A stretch of DNA of 64,000 nt from Hyphomonadaceae bacterium (GTDB taxonomy: Bacteria; Pseudomonadota; Alphaproteobacteria; Caulobacterales; Aquidulcibacteraceae). Within the stretch, counting starts at the first letter, position 1. Each line of letters starts with the position of its first letter. The stretch covers positions 224,949 to 288,948 of the forward strand of contig JAEUMP010000012.1 in the NCBI GenBank assembly GCA_016791445.1. The letters run 5' to 3'. The translations under genes were made by a program, and so were the position numbers. Positions 10,381 to 18,879 of the stretch are shown in pieces. The notes beneath the pieces are model-generated. The model saw only the letters and a list, made by a program, of their open reading frames with translations. It was not told the origin of the DNA and made no database searches.

Positions 10381-11613
10381 CTACAGACGCCGCGGCGGAT
10401 AGCCGGCCGACGCAAGCGCGTCGACGACTTCCTGCGTATGCTGCGCGTCGCGCGTTTCGATCAGCAGATCGAACTCCGCGCCCTTCGCCGGCACATCGAG
10501 CGCCAACCGGTTGTGCGCGACTTCGATGATGTTGCCGCCCATGTCGCCGATGATCTTGGAGACCTTCGACAGAAGGCCGGGACGATCATCACCGATCAGG
10601 CGGAGACTCGAAATGCGACCCTCACGGACCAGCGCGCGTGTCAACACCGACGCCAGCAGGCGCGGGTCGATATTGCCACCGCAGAGAACGAGCCCGACCT
10701 TGCGCCCCTGGAACACATGCGGATGCGCGATCAATGCCGCGAGCGCTGCGGCTCCGGCGCCTTCCGAAACGGTCTTCTCGACATTGGCGAAAAGGTTCAC
10801 CGCCTGCTCAAGATGCGGTTCGTCGACCAGCAGCACATCTTTCACCAGCGCGCGCGCGATCACGCGCGTCATTTCGCCGACCTGCTTGACCGCAATGCCC
10901 TCGGCAATGGTCTGACCGCCGCAGACAGGTTCCTCGCCACGCATGATCGCGTGCATCGACGGATACATCCGCGCTTCGACGCCGATGATCTCGATGGAGG
11001 GCTTCAAGTGCTTGGCCGCAATGGCGTTGCCGGAAATGAGCCCGCCGCCGCCGATGGGAATGACGAGCACTTCGAGGCCCGGCTCATCCTCCAGCATCTC
11101 GCCGGCAATGGTGCCCTGTCCCGCGATGACGTGCGCATCGTCATAAGGATGGACGAAGACGAGCCCTTCGCGGTCCTTGACCTGGTAAGCATAGGTGGCG
11201 GCCTCCGCCACGCCTTCGCCGTGAAGCAGGACGCGCGCGCCGTGCTTGCGCGTGTGCTCCACCTTCACGAACGGCGTGCCGAGCGGCATCACGATGGTGG
11301 CCGGAATGCCGAGACGCGCCGCGTGATAGGCGACGCCCTGTGCGTGATTGCCTGCGGACATTGCGATCACGCCCGCCTTGCGCTCCGCCGGCGTCAACGA
11401 CAGGAGCTTGTTCAGCGCGCCGCGCTCCTTGAAGGAGGCGGTGAACTGGAGGTTCTCGAACTTGATCCAGACGTCGGCGCCGGTGATCTCCGAGAGCGTG
11501 CGCGAATGGCGCAGCGGCGTGCGTTCGACGGAGCCATGAATCTGCTTCGCCGCCCGTGCGACATCATCGAAGGTAACGGCGAGGGGGGGCGGAACGCCCT
11601 GATCGGCTGGCAT
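10381..11613 (-). CDS. ilvA: Threonine ammonia-lyase with C-terminal ACT domain
   Basis: Deaminates threonine to 2-oxobutanoate, either for isoleucine synthesis or for threonine breakdown. The 410-residue protein is the medium-length form. It has a PLP fold with Lys62 in FTASFKERGALNKL, SAGNHAQGVA, the phosphate-binding GGGGL loop and LCGGNIDP, then one ACT regulatory domain from about residue 330 (LRLIGDDRPGLLSKV). The start at 11613 has no Shine-Dalgarno sequence. A TTGAAA/TATAGA pair sits so that the transcript would begin at or next to the ATG, suggesting a leaderless message. First gene of the ilvA-GST-FKBP-argE run, divergent from the HAD gene. Confidence 0.93.
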   Translation of the reverse strand: MPADQGVPPPLAVTFDDVARAAKQIHGSVERTPLRHSRTLSEITGADVWIKFENLQFTASFKERGALNKLLSLTPAERKAGVIAMSAGNHAQGVAYHAARLGIPATIVMPLGTPFVKVEHTRKHGARVLLHGEGVAEAATYAYQVKDREGLVFVHPYDDAHVIAGQGTIAGEMLEDEPGLEVLVIPIGGGGLISGNAIAAKHLKPSIEIIGVEARMYPSMHAIMRGEEPVCGGQTIAEGIAVKQVGEMTRVIARALVKDVLLVDEPHLEQAVNLFANVEKTVSEGAGAAALAALIAHPHVFQGRKVGLVLCGGNIDPRLLASVLTRALVREGRISSLRLIGDDRPGLLSKVSKIIGDMGGNIIEVAHNRLALDVPAKGAEFDLLIETRDAQHTQEVVDALASAGYPPRRL

Positions 11614-11621
11614 GGCGCTGG

Positions 11622-11648
11622 TCTATAGCGCCCCACCCCGGCTTTCAA
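11622..11648 (-). promoter_or_regulatory. Candidate ilvA promoter, leaderless type
   Basis: On the minus strand TTGAAA (11648-11643) is followed after 15 bp by TATAGA (11627-11622). The first T lies 35 nt before the ilvA ATG. The start codon has no purine-rich ribosome binding site. Spacing and position are read directly; promoter activity is inferred. Confidence 0.5.
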
Positions 11649-11697
11649 TGCGCGACCCATCCGCTGGGCCTCCCGCATCGCCTGCAGGGTCACCCGC

Positions 11698-11726
11698 TTG
11701 ACCCCTCCGGCGGCGCGCGCCACATC
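11698..11726 (+). promoter_or_regulatory. Candidate promoter of the HAD-SET pair, leaderless type
   Basis: TTGACC at 11698-11703 stands 38 nt before the ATG at 11736, and no Shine-Dalgarno sequence precedes that ATG. The 22 bases 11697-11718 are identical to 59847-59868 in front of the CDF transporter, in nearly the same position relative to the start codon. The -10 element is not obvious. Confidence 0.45.
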
Positions 11727-11735
11727 CGGCGTCCG

Positions 11736-12593
11736 ATGCCGCAATTCCCCGACAGTCTCGACTCCCTCGCGGACCGCTACGACGCGGTGCTCTGCGATAT
11801 CTGGGGCGTGCTCCACAACGGGCGCGGCGTGTTTCCCGAAGCGGCGCAGGCGCTGATGCGCTACCGCGAGAGCGGCGGCATCGTCGCGCTGGTGTCGAAC
11901 GTGCCGAAGCCTCGCGATCCGATACCGGCGCAACTGTTGCGTCTCGGCTGTCCGCCCGGCGTGTACGACGCCATCGTGACTTCCGGTGATGCGATCCGCG
12001 CGGAACTGTCGGAGCGATCCCCGGGCCCGATGCTGAAGCTCGGCCCGCCCGACGACGACATACTCTGGCAGGGTCTTGGGCTTGAGTTGACGGATGATGT
12101 GGAGGAAGCGGCGTTTCTCGCCATGGCGGGTGTCGACGATCCTTTTTCGGAAAAGCCGTTCGACTATGCCGAGATCCTCGAGGCCGCCGCCGGGAACGAT
12201 CTTGAGTTCCTCTGCGCCAACCCGGACCTCGTCGTGCGGATGGGCGAGCGCCTGATGTGGTGCGCCGGCACGATCGCGGCGCAGTATGCAAAGCTGGGCG
12301 GCCGCGTGATCATGGCCGGCAAGCCGCACCCCGCCATCTATCGCCTCGCACTGGAGGAAATAGAGAACCTCGCCGGCCGGCCGATCGAGCGCCGCCGCCT
12401 TCTCGCCATCGGCGACGGCGTAGGCACCGACATCAAGGGCGCCAATCACGCCGACATAGACTGCCTGTTCATCGCGTCCGGCATGCACGGCGAAGCGCTG
12501 ACCACCGACGGCCTGCTCGATTCCGCGAAAGTCTCTGCGGCGCTCGCCGCCAAGGACGCCCGCGCAGACCATGTTATGGGGATACTCCAATGA
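11736..12593 (+). CDS. HAD-superfamily class IIA hydrolase (TIGR01459-like)
   Basis: A 285-residue HAD-IIA phosphatase-like protein. The nucleophile motif is DIWGVLHNG (Asp21). The usual second acid of DxD is Trp here, which is normal for this alphaproteobacterial family. Later motifs are VALVSNVPKP, the GKPHPAIY loop and AIGDGVGTDIKGA with the metal-binding aspartates near the C-terminus. Relatives act on small phosphorylated metabolites, but the substrate is not known. The start ATG has no ribosome binding site and follows a TTGACC box. The stop overlaps the SET gene start by 4 bp. Confidence 0.85.
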   Translation: MPQFPDSLDSLADRYDAVLCDIWGVLHNGRGVFPEAAQALMRYRESGGIVALVSNVPKPRDPIPAQLLRLGCPPGVYDAIVTSGDAIRAELSERSPGPMLKLGPPDDDILWQGLGLELTDDVEEAAFLAMAGVDDPFSEKPFDYAEILEAAAGNDLEFLCANPDLVVRMGERLMWCAGTIAAQYAKLGGRVIMAGKPHPAIYRLALEEIENLAGRPIERRRLLAIGDGVGTDIKGANHADIDCLFIASGMHGEALTTDGLLDSAKVSAALAAKDARADHVMGILQ

Positions 12594-13045
12594 CGACGAC
12601 GAAGAAGGCGCCCGCAACGGTGCGCCGCAAGTACACGCCCGGCGACTTCGACCTGCAGGTGAAGCGTTCCTCCGCGGGCTTCGGACTCTTTGCAAACGAG
12701 GCGATTCCCAAGGGGGCCTGCATCATCGAATACACTGGCCGCACGCTGGAGCCGGGCGAGGAGTTCACCGCGCGCAGCAAGTATCTTTTCGAGGTCAGTG
12801 CGAAGAAGACGATCGACGGCTCGCCGCGCTGGAACATCGCGCGCTACATCAACCATTCCTGTCGCCCCAACAGCGAACCCGAGATCCACAAGGGCCGGGT
12901 CTTCATCTTCGCCAAGCGCAACATCAAGCCGGGCGAGGAACTCGCGTACAATTACGGCAAGGACTATTTCGACAATTTCATCAAACCGCATGGCTGCCGG
13001 TGCGTGAAATGCGTGCAGGCGCGGGCGAAGACCGCGTCGGCCTGA
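12590..13045 (+). CDS. SET-domain protein-lysine N-methyltransferase
   Basis: A 151-residue, essentially single-domain SET protein of the kind that methylates lysine side chains using S-adenosylmethionine. The SET signatures are complete: SSAGFGLFANEAIPKG (27-42), EYTG (47-50), the pseudoknot YINHSCRPN (86-94) and GEELAYNYG (115-123). A post-SET-like cysteine cluster, Cys136-x-Cys138-x2-Cys141, follows, as in eukaryotic enzymes where it helps bind zinc beside a fourth SET cysteine (Cys91 here). The N-terminus is Lys/Arg-rich. It is translationally coupled to the HAD gene. The target protein is unknown. Confidence 0.9.
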   Translation: MTTTKKAPATVRRKYTPGDFDLQVKRSSAGFGLFANEAIPKGACIIEYTGRTLEPGEEFTARSKYLFEVSAKKTIDGSPRWNIARYINHSCRPNSEPEIHKGRVFIFAKRNIKPGEELAYNYGKDYFDNFIKPHGCRCVKCVQARAKTASA

Positions 13046-13765
13046 TCACCAGTCGACCGTCGCACGTCCCCGGAAAATCGCCTCCGCCTCCGGTGAGAAC
13101 TTCGCGCCGGACGCGTCGTGGAGGTCGAGTCCGCGCAGGAGCGTCAGCGGCGCGCGCGAGCCCTTCACGCCCCGCACCAGCACGCGCGATGCCGGCGCGT
13201 CTGCACGCGGTCGCAGCGGGTGGACCACCACCGCGCCGAGACGCCCGTCCATCGCCGCGAGGATCGCTGCAAGCTTGTCGGCGCGGTGGATCAGCGTCAG
13301 CACGCCACCGCCCGTGAGATGATTGCTGAGCCGGGCGATCCACACATCGAGGGGCTGCTCAGTAACATGCGCGCCCTGACGCGCCGGTTTTGGCGCAATG
13401 CCTTCGCCGGCCTCCGCATACGGTGGATTGAGGAAAATGCCCTCGAAGGCGCCGATCGCGGCGCTGAAGACGTCACCCTCGACAATGCGCACGCGGTCCG
13501 AGAAGCCGTTCGCCGCCACGTTGTCCCGCGCCAGCGCAGCCGCCGCCGGATCGCGCTCGACCCCCGTGAGCTGCGCTGCGGGAAATCTGAGCGCGGCCGC
13601 CAGCAGCGCAGCGCCCGGCCCGCAGCCCGCTTCCATCAGCTTTTCCGCCGGCGACACGGCGGCGGCCAGCAGAAGTGCGTCCATCCCCGCTCGATAGCCC
13701 TGCGCCGACTGCCGGATGACCAATCGTCCATCCAGGAAGCGGTCGTCGGTCGTGTCACCCTTCAT
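13046..13765 (-). CDS. tRNA1(Val) A37 N6-methyltransferase-like enzyme
   Basis: A 239-residue Rossmann-fold methyltransferase of the TrmN6/YfiC type. It has the SAM-binding motif EAGCGPGAA (45-53) and the catalytic NPPY (113-116) typical of N6-adenine or glutamine methylation, plus the N-terminal LVIRQSAQGYRAGMDALLLAA segment region found in this family. The ATG at 13765 is supported by homology and lies inside the end of the upstream DUF2007 gene (11-bp overlap). It abuts the convergent SET gene with no spacer. The RNA substrate is inferred, not shown. Confidence 0.85.
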   Translation of the reverse strand: MKGDTTDDRFLDGRLVIRQSAQGYRAGMDALLLAAAVSPAEKLMEAGCGPGAALLAAALRFPAAQLTGVERDPAAAALARDNVAANGFSDRVRIVEGDVFSAAIGAFEGIFLNPPYAEAGEGIAPKPARQGAHVTEQPLDVWIARLSNHLTGGGVLTLIHRADKLAAILAAMDGRLGAVVVHPLRPRADAPASRVLVRGVKGSRAPLTLLRGLDLHDASGAKFSPEAEAIFRGRATVDW

Positions 13766-13973
13766 AGGGTTCCAGCCCGATAGCGCGCAGCAGGTTCCGC
13801 GCGGCGCCCGCGTCCGAAGCGGAAACAACGAGGCGGCGGGGAATGGCCCCGATGGACCCCTCCGCCGCGCTCGTGGCCGCGTCCAGAACGAGACAATCGA
13901 GTCCCTCGGCCCGCAGCGCCGTTTCGGCGAAGTTGAGGGCCACGGGATCATTGCTCAGGAAGACGGCGCGCAT
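13755..13973 (-). CDS. DUF2007 small protein
   Basis: A 72-residue protein with the compact ferredoxin-like alpha-beta pattern of DUF2007: an N-terminal strand MRAVFLSNDP, helix NFAETALRAEGL, a VVSASDAGAARNLL helix and a short C-terminal tail. Relatives are signal-transducing-like small proteins of unknown role. In alphaproteobacteria it often sits between a polyprenyl synthetase and an N6-adenine methyltransferase, exactly as here. The gene overlaps the methyltransferase by 11 bp. No ribosome binding site is evident, and a TTGCGG lies 36 nt before the ATG. Confidence 0.8.
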   Translation of the reverse strand: MRAVFLSNDPVALNFAETALRAEGLDCLVLDAATSAAEGSIGAIPRRLVVSASDAGAARNLLRAIGLEPYEG

Positions 13974-14129
13974 GGCGTCAGCAGGCCATGCGCGGGCGCG
14001 GCTCCGCAAGCGGGAACGGCTGCGGCGGGCGCGCAACACGCTGCGACCCTTGGTCCGTGCGCCTTGACCCGGGACGCGCCGGAAACCATCGTCTCCCGGC
14101 GGGCGAATGGCGCGCGGAGAGGTAGTCGA

Positions 14130-15149
14130 TTGGGACCGGGAGCGACGCCAGAGGCGATCGAGCGCGACGCGCCGACCACTCCTGACGCCCTCGCCGAGTT
14201 GCTCGGCGCGGATCTCGCCGCCGTGGACGTCATCATCCACGAGCGGCTTTCCAGCTCTGTCGCCCTGATCCCCGATCTCGCCGCCTATCTGATCGACGCC
14301 GGCGGAAAGCGCGTCCGCCCGATGATCACGCTGGCGGCGGCCAACGCGCTGGGCGGGGCGACCAACGGGACGCGCATGCTGGCGGCGGCCGTCGAGTTCA
14401 TCCACACGGCGACCCTGCTTCACGATGACGTCGTTGACGAAAGCGTCCTGCGCCGGGGCAAGAAGTCTGCTCACAAGATCTGGGGCAACGCCGCGAGCGT
14501 GCTGGTCGGCGATTTCCTTTTCGCGCGCTCCTTCACACTCATGGTCGATGCGGGCGATCTCGCCGTTCTCAGCGTGCTGGCTGACGCATCGAGCACGATC
14601 GCCGAAGGCGAAGTGCTGCAGCTCTCCAGCACCAACGACGCCAGCACCTCCCTGGACCACTACATGCGGATCATCTCCGCCAAGACTGCCGCACTCTTCG
14701 CCGCCGCCGCACGCGTCGGCGCCATGTCGACGAAATGCACGCCCGCGGAGGCCGACGCCTTCGAAGCTTACGGCAAGAATCTCGGGCTCGCCTTCCAGCT
14801 CGTCGACGATGCACTCGACTATGGCGGCGCAAGCGCCGTGATGGGCAAGACCGCAGGCGACGACTTCCGCGAAGGCAAGATCACGCTGCCCGTCATCCTC
14901 GCGCGCGAAACCGGCGACGAGGAAGAGCGCGCCTTCTGGCGCCGCGTCATGGGGGGGGGCGAACACCGGCCGGCCGACTTCGAGCACGCGGTGGCGATCC
15001 TGCGCAAACGTAACGCCATCACCCGCACCATCGATTTCGCCCGTGTCTATGCCAATGCGGCGCGCGACGCGCTGTCAGCGATGCCGGATACTGCGTGGCG
15101 CAACGCGCTCGTCGATCTCGTCGATTTCGTCGTCGATCGCGCGCATTAG
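14130..15149 (+). CDS. Polyprenyl (octaprenyl/decaprenyl-type) diphosphate synthase
   Basis: A 339-residue trans-isoprenyl diphosphate synthase that makes the ubiquinone side chain. Both aspartate-rich Mg-binding motifs are present, DDVVD (99-103) and DDALD (226-230), with GGKRVRP (58-64) and the LLHDD context. No ATG exists near the N-terminus. The TTG at 14130 is chosen because GGAGAGG stands about 7 nt upstream and the length fits the family. An unbroken run of nine G bases lies at about 14951-14959 inside the gene, encoding Gly-Gly-Gly. Chain length is not determinable by reading. Confidence 0.92.
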   Translation: MGPGATPEAIERDAPTTPDALAELLGADLAAVDVIIHERLSSSVALIPDLAAYLIDAGGKRVRPMITLAAANALGGATNGTRMLAAAVEFIHTATLLHDDVVDESVLRRGKKSAHKIWGNAASVLVGDFLFARSFTLMVDAGDLAVLSVLADASSTIAEGEVLQLSSTNDASTSLDHYMRIISAKTAALFAAAARVGAMSTKCTPAEADAFEAYGKNLGLAFQLVDDALDYGGASAVMGKTAGDDFREGKITLPVILARETGDEEERAFWRRVMGGGEHRPADFEHAVAILRKRNAITRTIDFARVYANAARDALSAMPDTAWRNALVDLVDFVVDRAH

Positions 15150-15150
15150 T

Positions 15151-16296
15151 TCAGAAATCGATGCCGCGCGCCTCCGCGAAGCGGCGCACCCGATCTGACA
15201 CCTTCATCGCCACCAGCGCGAGCACCACCATGGCTATGTAGGGCGCGAGCGCCGCGGTCCAGCCCGCGACCTGCCCCATGAGCACCGTCGCCGCCGGCAC
15301 ATCTCCCGGTTGCGGCTCCAGCAAGGATGGCGGCGCAATGCGCGGCGCGTAGGAGGCCACGAAAGCGATTGCCGCGCAGTGCGCCGTCGCGATCCAGTAG
15401 ATGGTTGCCGCGCGCGCGTGGCTCATGCCAGCGCGACGGCCCACCTGGTAGAGATGGTCGTTGTGCGCCTCCAGCAGATGGCGGCCCTTCTTCACCCGGT
15501 GCGCCAGCGTCAGCAGCACGTCGGCAAGGATCGGTAAGAAGAGCAGCGGCGGAATGACCGGCGACACCCCGCCATCGCGCACCAGCAGCAGCCCCGCCGT
15601 CGCCGCAAGCACGCCGGCAAAGAGCGCGCCTGCGTCTCCGGCGAAAACCTTGCCCGACGGAAAATTCCACACGAGTAGTCCGACAAGACCGCCCACGCCG
15701 CACAGCGCGAGCGCCATGGCGTGCGGCGCGTCGTGCACCCATGCGATCAGCGCAAGCCCCGTCAGTCCCACAGCCATGGAACCCATCGCGAGGCCGTTGG
15801 CGCCGTCGATGAAGTTCACCGCGTTCGCCATCGTGAAGACCCAGAGCGCCGAACCGAGCACGCCGAAAACGATGCCCGTATCGAAAGCAATATCGCCCGC
15901 GAGCGGAAACACCTGCGCGCGCGCGATGAAGATGGCCACGAACAGGGAAAGCCCCGTCATCAGCCCGAACTTCAAGCGCGGTCCGAGATTGTTGAGGTCA
16001 TCGAACAGCCCGAGCACCAGCGCCGCGAATGCCGCCCCGACGGCGAGCGCCGTGCGGAGTATGACGTCGCTGGACAGGGAGTCGGCCCAGCGTGCTTCCG
16101 GCCAGAATGCAATCGCCGCCAGCGCCAGCGCGAAGCCTGCGGCAGCCGCGAGGCCGCCCGCGGTCGGCGTCGGCGCCCGGTGGTCCTTCCGCGCGCTGTC
16201 GGGATTGTCCCAGAGCCCTGCGGCGATCACGACGGGCGTCAGCAACGCGGACGCAGCGGCGGCAAGCCCGGCGGCGAGGAGGAGTTCGATCAGCAC
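15151..16296 (-). CDS. Undecaprenyl-phosphate N-acetylhexosamine-1-phosphate transferase family (WecA/TagO/MraY)
   Basis: A 381-residue polytopic membrane enzyme with about ten or eleven transmembrane segments. Signature loops are the LFDDLNNLG aspartate pair (98-104), NFIDGANGLA (161-170), FAGDAG and the late HRVKKGRHLLEAHNDH motif. Members transfer a sugar-1-phosphate from a UDP-sugar to undecaprenyl phosphate to begin O-antigen or other polysaccharides. It is the WecA-like branch rather than MraY itself, judged from the NFIDGANGLA loop. The start is GTG at 16296 without a ribosome binding site, with TTGACC 35 nt upstream. Confidence 0.9.
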   Translation of the reverse strand: MLIELLLAAGLAAAASALLTPVVIAAGLWDNPDSARKDHRAPTPTAGGLAAAAGFALALAAIAFWPEARWADSLSSDVILRTALAVGAAFAALVLGLFDDLNNLGPRLKFGLMTGLSLFVAIFIARAQVFPLAGDIAFDTGIVFGVLGSALWVFTMANAVNFIDGANGLAMGSMAVGLTGLALIAWVHDAPHAMALALCGVGGLVGLLVWNFPSGKVFAGDAGALFAGVLAATAGLLLVRDGGVSPVIPPLLFLPILADVLLTLAHRVKKGRHLLEAHNDHLYQVGRRAGMSHARAATIYWIATAHCAAIAFVASYAPRIAPPSLLEPQPGDVPAATVLMGQVAGWTAALAPYIAMVVLALVAMKVSDRVRRFAEARGIDF

Positions 16297-16303
16297 CGGC
16301 GCG

Positions 16304-16331
16304 GGTTAGCCCCCGCTCCCGGACCGGTCAA
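16304..16331 (-). promoter_or_regulatory. Candidate promoter of the WecA-like gene, leaderless type
   Basis: In the 58-bp gap after ispE, the minus strand has TTGACC (16331-16326), 16 bp, then CTAACC (16309-16304). The first T is 35 nt from the GTG start and no Shine-Dalgarno sequence precedes the GTG. This would give a transcript starting at or within a few bases of the start codon. Confidence 0.45.
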
Positions 16332-16354
16332 CGTCGAGACGCGGTGCGGGCGCC

Positions 16355-17212
16355 TCAGCCGAGCCGCGTGGCGCGAACCCACCAGGACGGCCGGGCGGCG
16401 GCGATCGCGGCTGCGAGTTCCGACGCCGCAGGGGCGTCTTCGACGATCGCAAAGCAGGTCGCGCCGCTGCCGGACATGCGAGCGAGAGCGCCGGGCGCAT
16501 GTTCCCGCAACAGGCCGAGCACTTCGCCGATCACCGGCGCCACCCGCCGCGCGGGCGCCTCCAGATCATTGCCCTGCTGCGCCAGCCAGTCGTGAAACGT
16601 GTCGCGCGCGTACGGCGGCGTTCCAGCCGGCGCGAAGTCCGGGCCAAGACCCATGGCGTCGAAAGTGCGATAGACCGCCGGCGTCGACGCCTCGACCCCC
16701 GGATTGACCAGCACCGCATGCAGCGCCGGCGCCTCGACCGGCGTCGTCGCCTCGCCGGTGCCGTGCATCAACGCCGTGCGGCCGTAGACGCAGGCGGGAA
16801 GATCGGCGCCGAGTTGTGCGGACATCTGTGCGAGATGCGCTGTGTCCGCGCCCAATTTCCAAAGTGAGTTGAGCGCATGCAGCGCCGCCGCCGCATCGGC
16901 TGAACCGCCGCCGATACCCGACGCGACCGGCAGATTCTTCTGCAGCGTCAGCGCTGCGCGCGGCGCGATCCCCGCTTCCGCCGCCAGCAGCTGCGCCGCG
17001 CGCAGCACCAGATTGTCGCCGTCGCCGAGCGCGCCCGCGAACGCCCCATCGATGTGCAGGGAGAGGTCCGCCGCCGCGACGGCGGTGACGACGTCGCCCG
17101 CGTCCGCCGCGAACATCACCAGACTGTCGAGCGGATGACGACCGTCCGGCATTGGCGGCCCGACGTGCAGGAAAAGGTTCACCTTCGCGGGCGCGAAGCG
17201 CGTGATCGTCAT
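16355..17212 (-). CDS. ispE: 4-diphosphocytidyl-2-C-methyl-D-erythritol kinase
   Basis: Fourth step of the MEP isoprenoid pathway: ATP-dependent phosphorylation of CDP-methylerythritol. The 285-residue GHMP kinase begins FAPAKVNLFLHV, the substrate-binding segment. It contains the ATP loop PVASGIGGGSADAAAAL (95-111) and the C-terminal MSGSGATCF motif. The start overlaps the stop of the upstream TPR gene by 4 bp, so it is translated as part of that operon. Confidence 0.95.
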   Translation of the reverse strand: MTITRFAPAKVNLFLHVGPPMPDGRHPLDSLVMFAADAGDVVTAVAAADLSLHIDGAFAGALGDGDNLVLRAAQLLAAEAGIAPRAALTLQKNLPVASGIGGGSADAAAALHALNSLWKLGADTAHLAQMSAQLGADLPACVYGRTALMHGTGEATTPVEAPALHAVLVNPGVEASTPAVYRTFDAMGLGPDFAPAGTPPYARDTFHDWLAQQGNDLEAPARRVAPVIGEVLGLLREHAPGALARMSGSGATCFAIVEDAPAASELAAAIAAARPSWWVRATRLG

Positions 17213-18879
17213 GGCGCGAGCGGGGGCAGGCCTTCGGCGATCTTGCGCTCCGCCGCCGCACGCTCTGCGGCAGGGCCATCCAGCGTGAGCACACGGCGCC
17301 ATTGATAGCGCGCCTCGATGCGCCGCCCGACACGCCAATAGGCGTCACCGAGGTGGTCGTTGAGCGTGGAGTCGCCGGGCGAAAGCTCCACCGCGCGCTC
17401 CAGCAATTCCACCGCCTGTCCGAAATTGCCGAGCTTGAAGTGCGCCCAGCCGAGGCTGTCGATGATGTAGCCCTCGTTCGGCTGCTGTGCGGCGGCGCGC
17501 TCGAGAATTGCGAGCCCTTCGCGCACCTTCGCGCCGGTATCGACCCAAGTGTAGCCCAGATAGTTCAGCACTTCCGGCTGGTCCGGCGATACAAGCAGCG
17601 CCTGCTGCAGCGCCGCCTCCGCCGCCGGCCACTGGCCGAGCCGCTCCAATGTCGCGCCCTGCGCGAAAAAGAGCCGCCAGTCGCGCCGCGTCGGCGGATC
17701 GAGTTCGGCGACGAGCCCCGCATAAAGCGGCGCTGCTTCGGCGTTGCGTTCCAGATTGCGATAGAGATCCGCCAGCGAACGCCGTGCGATCCGCCCGTTC
17801 GTGCGCTCCACGACAGCTTTCAGCGTTGCGACAGCTTCGTCGTCGCGACCTTCCGCGCGCAAAGAATACGCGATCTGCGCGCGGGCAGTCTCATAGTAGG
17901 GCGATGACGGCGGGACATCCGTCAACGCGCGCCGCGCGGCCGCCCCCTGCTGCAGGCCGCGCATGGCGTCGGCAAAGGCGATGCGCGGCGCTTCGAGCGT
18001 CGGGTCGACCGCCATGGCCAGCGACAGCGGGCCCAGCTGCTCGCGTCCCATCGGATCCTGTCCGACGAGCACCGCCAGCGAAAAGAGCGCGACCGAAGCA
18101 CCCCGCGCCGACGTCAGACCACGCGGCGGCGCGCCGCCCGTCTGGAGCCGCGTCAGCTCGGCAAGAACGCCGGGATTGTCGACCTCTTCGAGAAAGTCCC
18201 GATAGAGCGCTGCGGCGACGTCCTTGCGGCCGGCGCGCTCGAGCAACTGGCCGTGATGCACGACGACCTGCGCGATGCGCACGCCGCCCGTCGCATCGCC
18301 GCGCGCGTATGCGGCGAGCGCTTCGCTCTCACGCCCGAGATAATCCAGCACCATGGCGCGCTGATAGGACTGCATCGCCGTCCACGGTGAGCGCACAGGC
18401 AGGCCTTCGTCGCCAAGATCGGCGAGCGCGGCTGCGCCGTCCCGTTGCGCCGCGAAAGCCCAGACGGTCAGCAAACGCGCCGAAAGCATCTGCGCCGGCG
18501 CGCCATCTATATCGTGAACGGCGGCATGCACGTCCTTGAAGCGATTGTCGCGCAGCGCGATCGCCGCCTGCGCCAGCCTGCCGCTTGCGACCTCGACGCC
18601 CTGCGCGGCCGCCTGTCGACCAAAGCGCGCCGCTGCGGCCACGTCCCCTGACGCCAGCGCCGCATCCGTCGCGCCTTCAAGCAACATTGAATCGCGCGGC
18701 GACTTGCGCAGCGCCGCCGCATAGCGATCCGCCGCCGTCACCGGATCGCGCGAACGATCCGCGTAACGACCGATGAGATAGTCAGCATAGGATGTCGCGC
18801 GCGGGCCCGACTGCGCCGCACCCGTCGCGCACCCTGACGCCGCGATTGCGGCTAGGGAGGCGATCAGCATCCGTCGCAT
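17209..18879 (-). CDS. Tetratricopeptide-repeat lipoprotein A
   Basis: A 556-residue protein with a lipoprotein signal (MRRMLIASLAAIAASGC, Cys17) and a body of TPR-type helical hairpins. The C-terminal third is the clearest, with DQPEVLNYLGYTWVDTG, EGYIIDSLGWAHFKLGNFG and LSPGDSTLNDHLGDAYWRVG. Predicted to be a membrane-anchored periplasmic scaffold; no enzymatic motif is visible. It is 1 bp coupled (TGATG) to a similar TPR gene upstream and 4 bp coupled to ispE downstream. The tandem arrangement suggests duplication and joint function. Confidence 0.85.
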   Translation of the reverse strand: MRRMLIASLAAIAASGCATGAAQSGPRATSYADYLIGRYADRSRDPVTAADRYAAALRKSPRDSMLLEGATDAALASGDVAAAARFGRQAAAQGVEVASGRLAQAAIALRDNRFKDVHAAVHDIDGAPAQMLSARLLTVWAFAAQRDGAAALADLGDEGLPVRSPWTAMQSYQRAMVLDYLGRESEALAAYARGDATGGVRIAQVVVHHGQLLERAGRKDVAAALYRDFLEEVDNPGVLAELTRLQTGGAPPRGLTSARGASVALFSLAVLVGQDPMGREQLGPLSLAMAVDPTLEAPRIAFADAMRGLQQGAAARRALTDVPPSSPYYETARAQIAYSLRAEGRDDEAVATLKAVVERTNGRIARRSLADLYRNLERNAEAAPLYAGLVAELDPPTRRDWRLFFAQGATLERLGQWPAAEAALQQALLVSPDQPEVLNYLGYTWVDTGAKVREGLAILERAAAQQPNEGYIIDSLGWAHFKLGNFGQAVELLERAVELSPGDSTLNDHLGDAYWRVGRRIEARYQWRRVLTLDGPAAERAAAERKIAEGLPPLAP

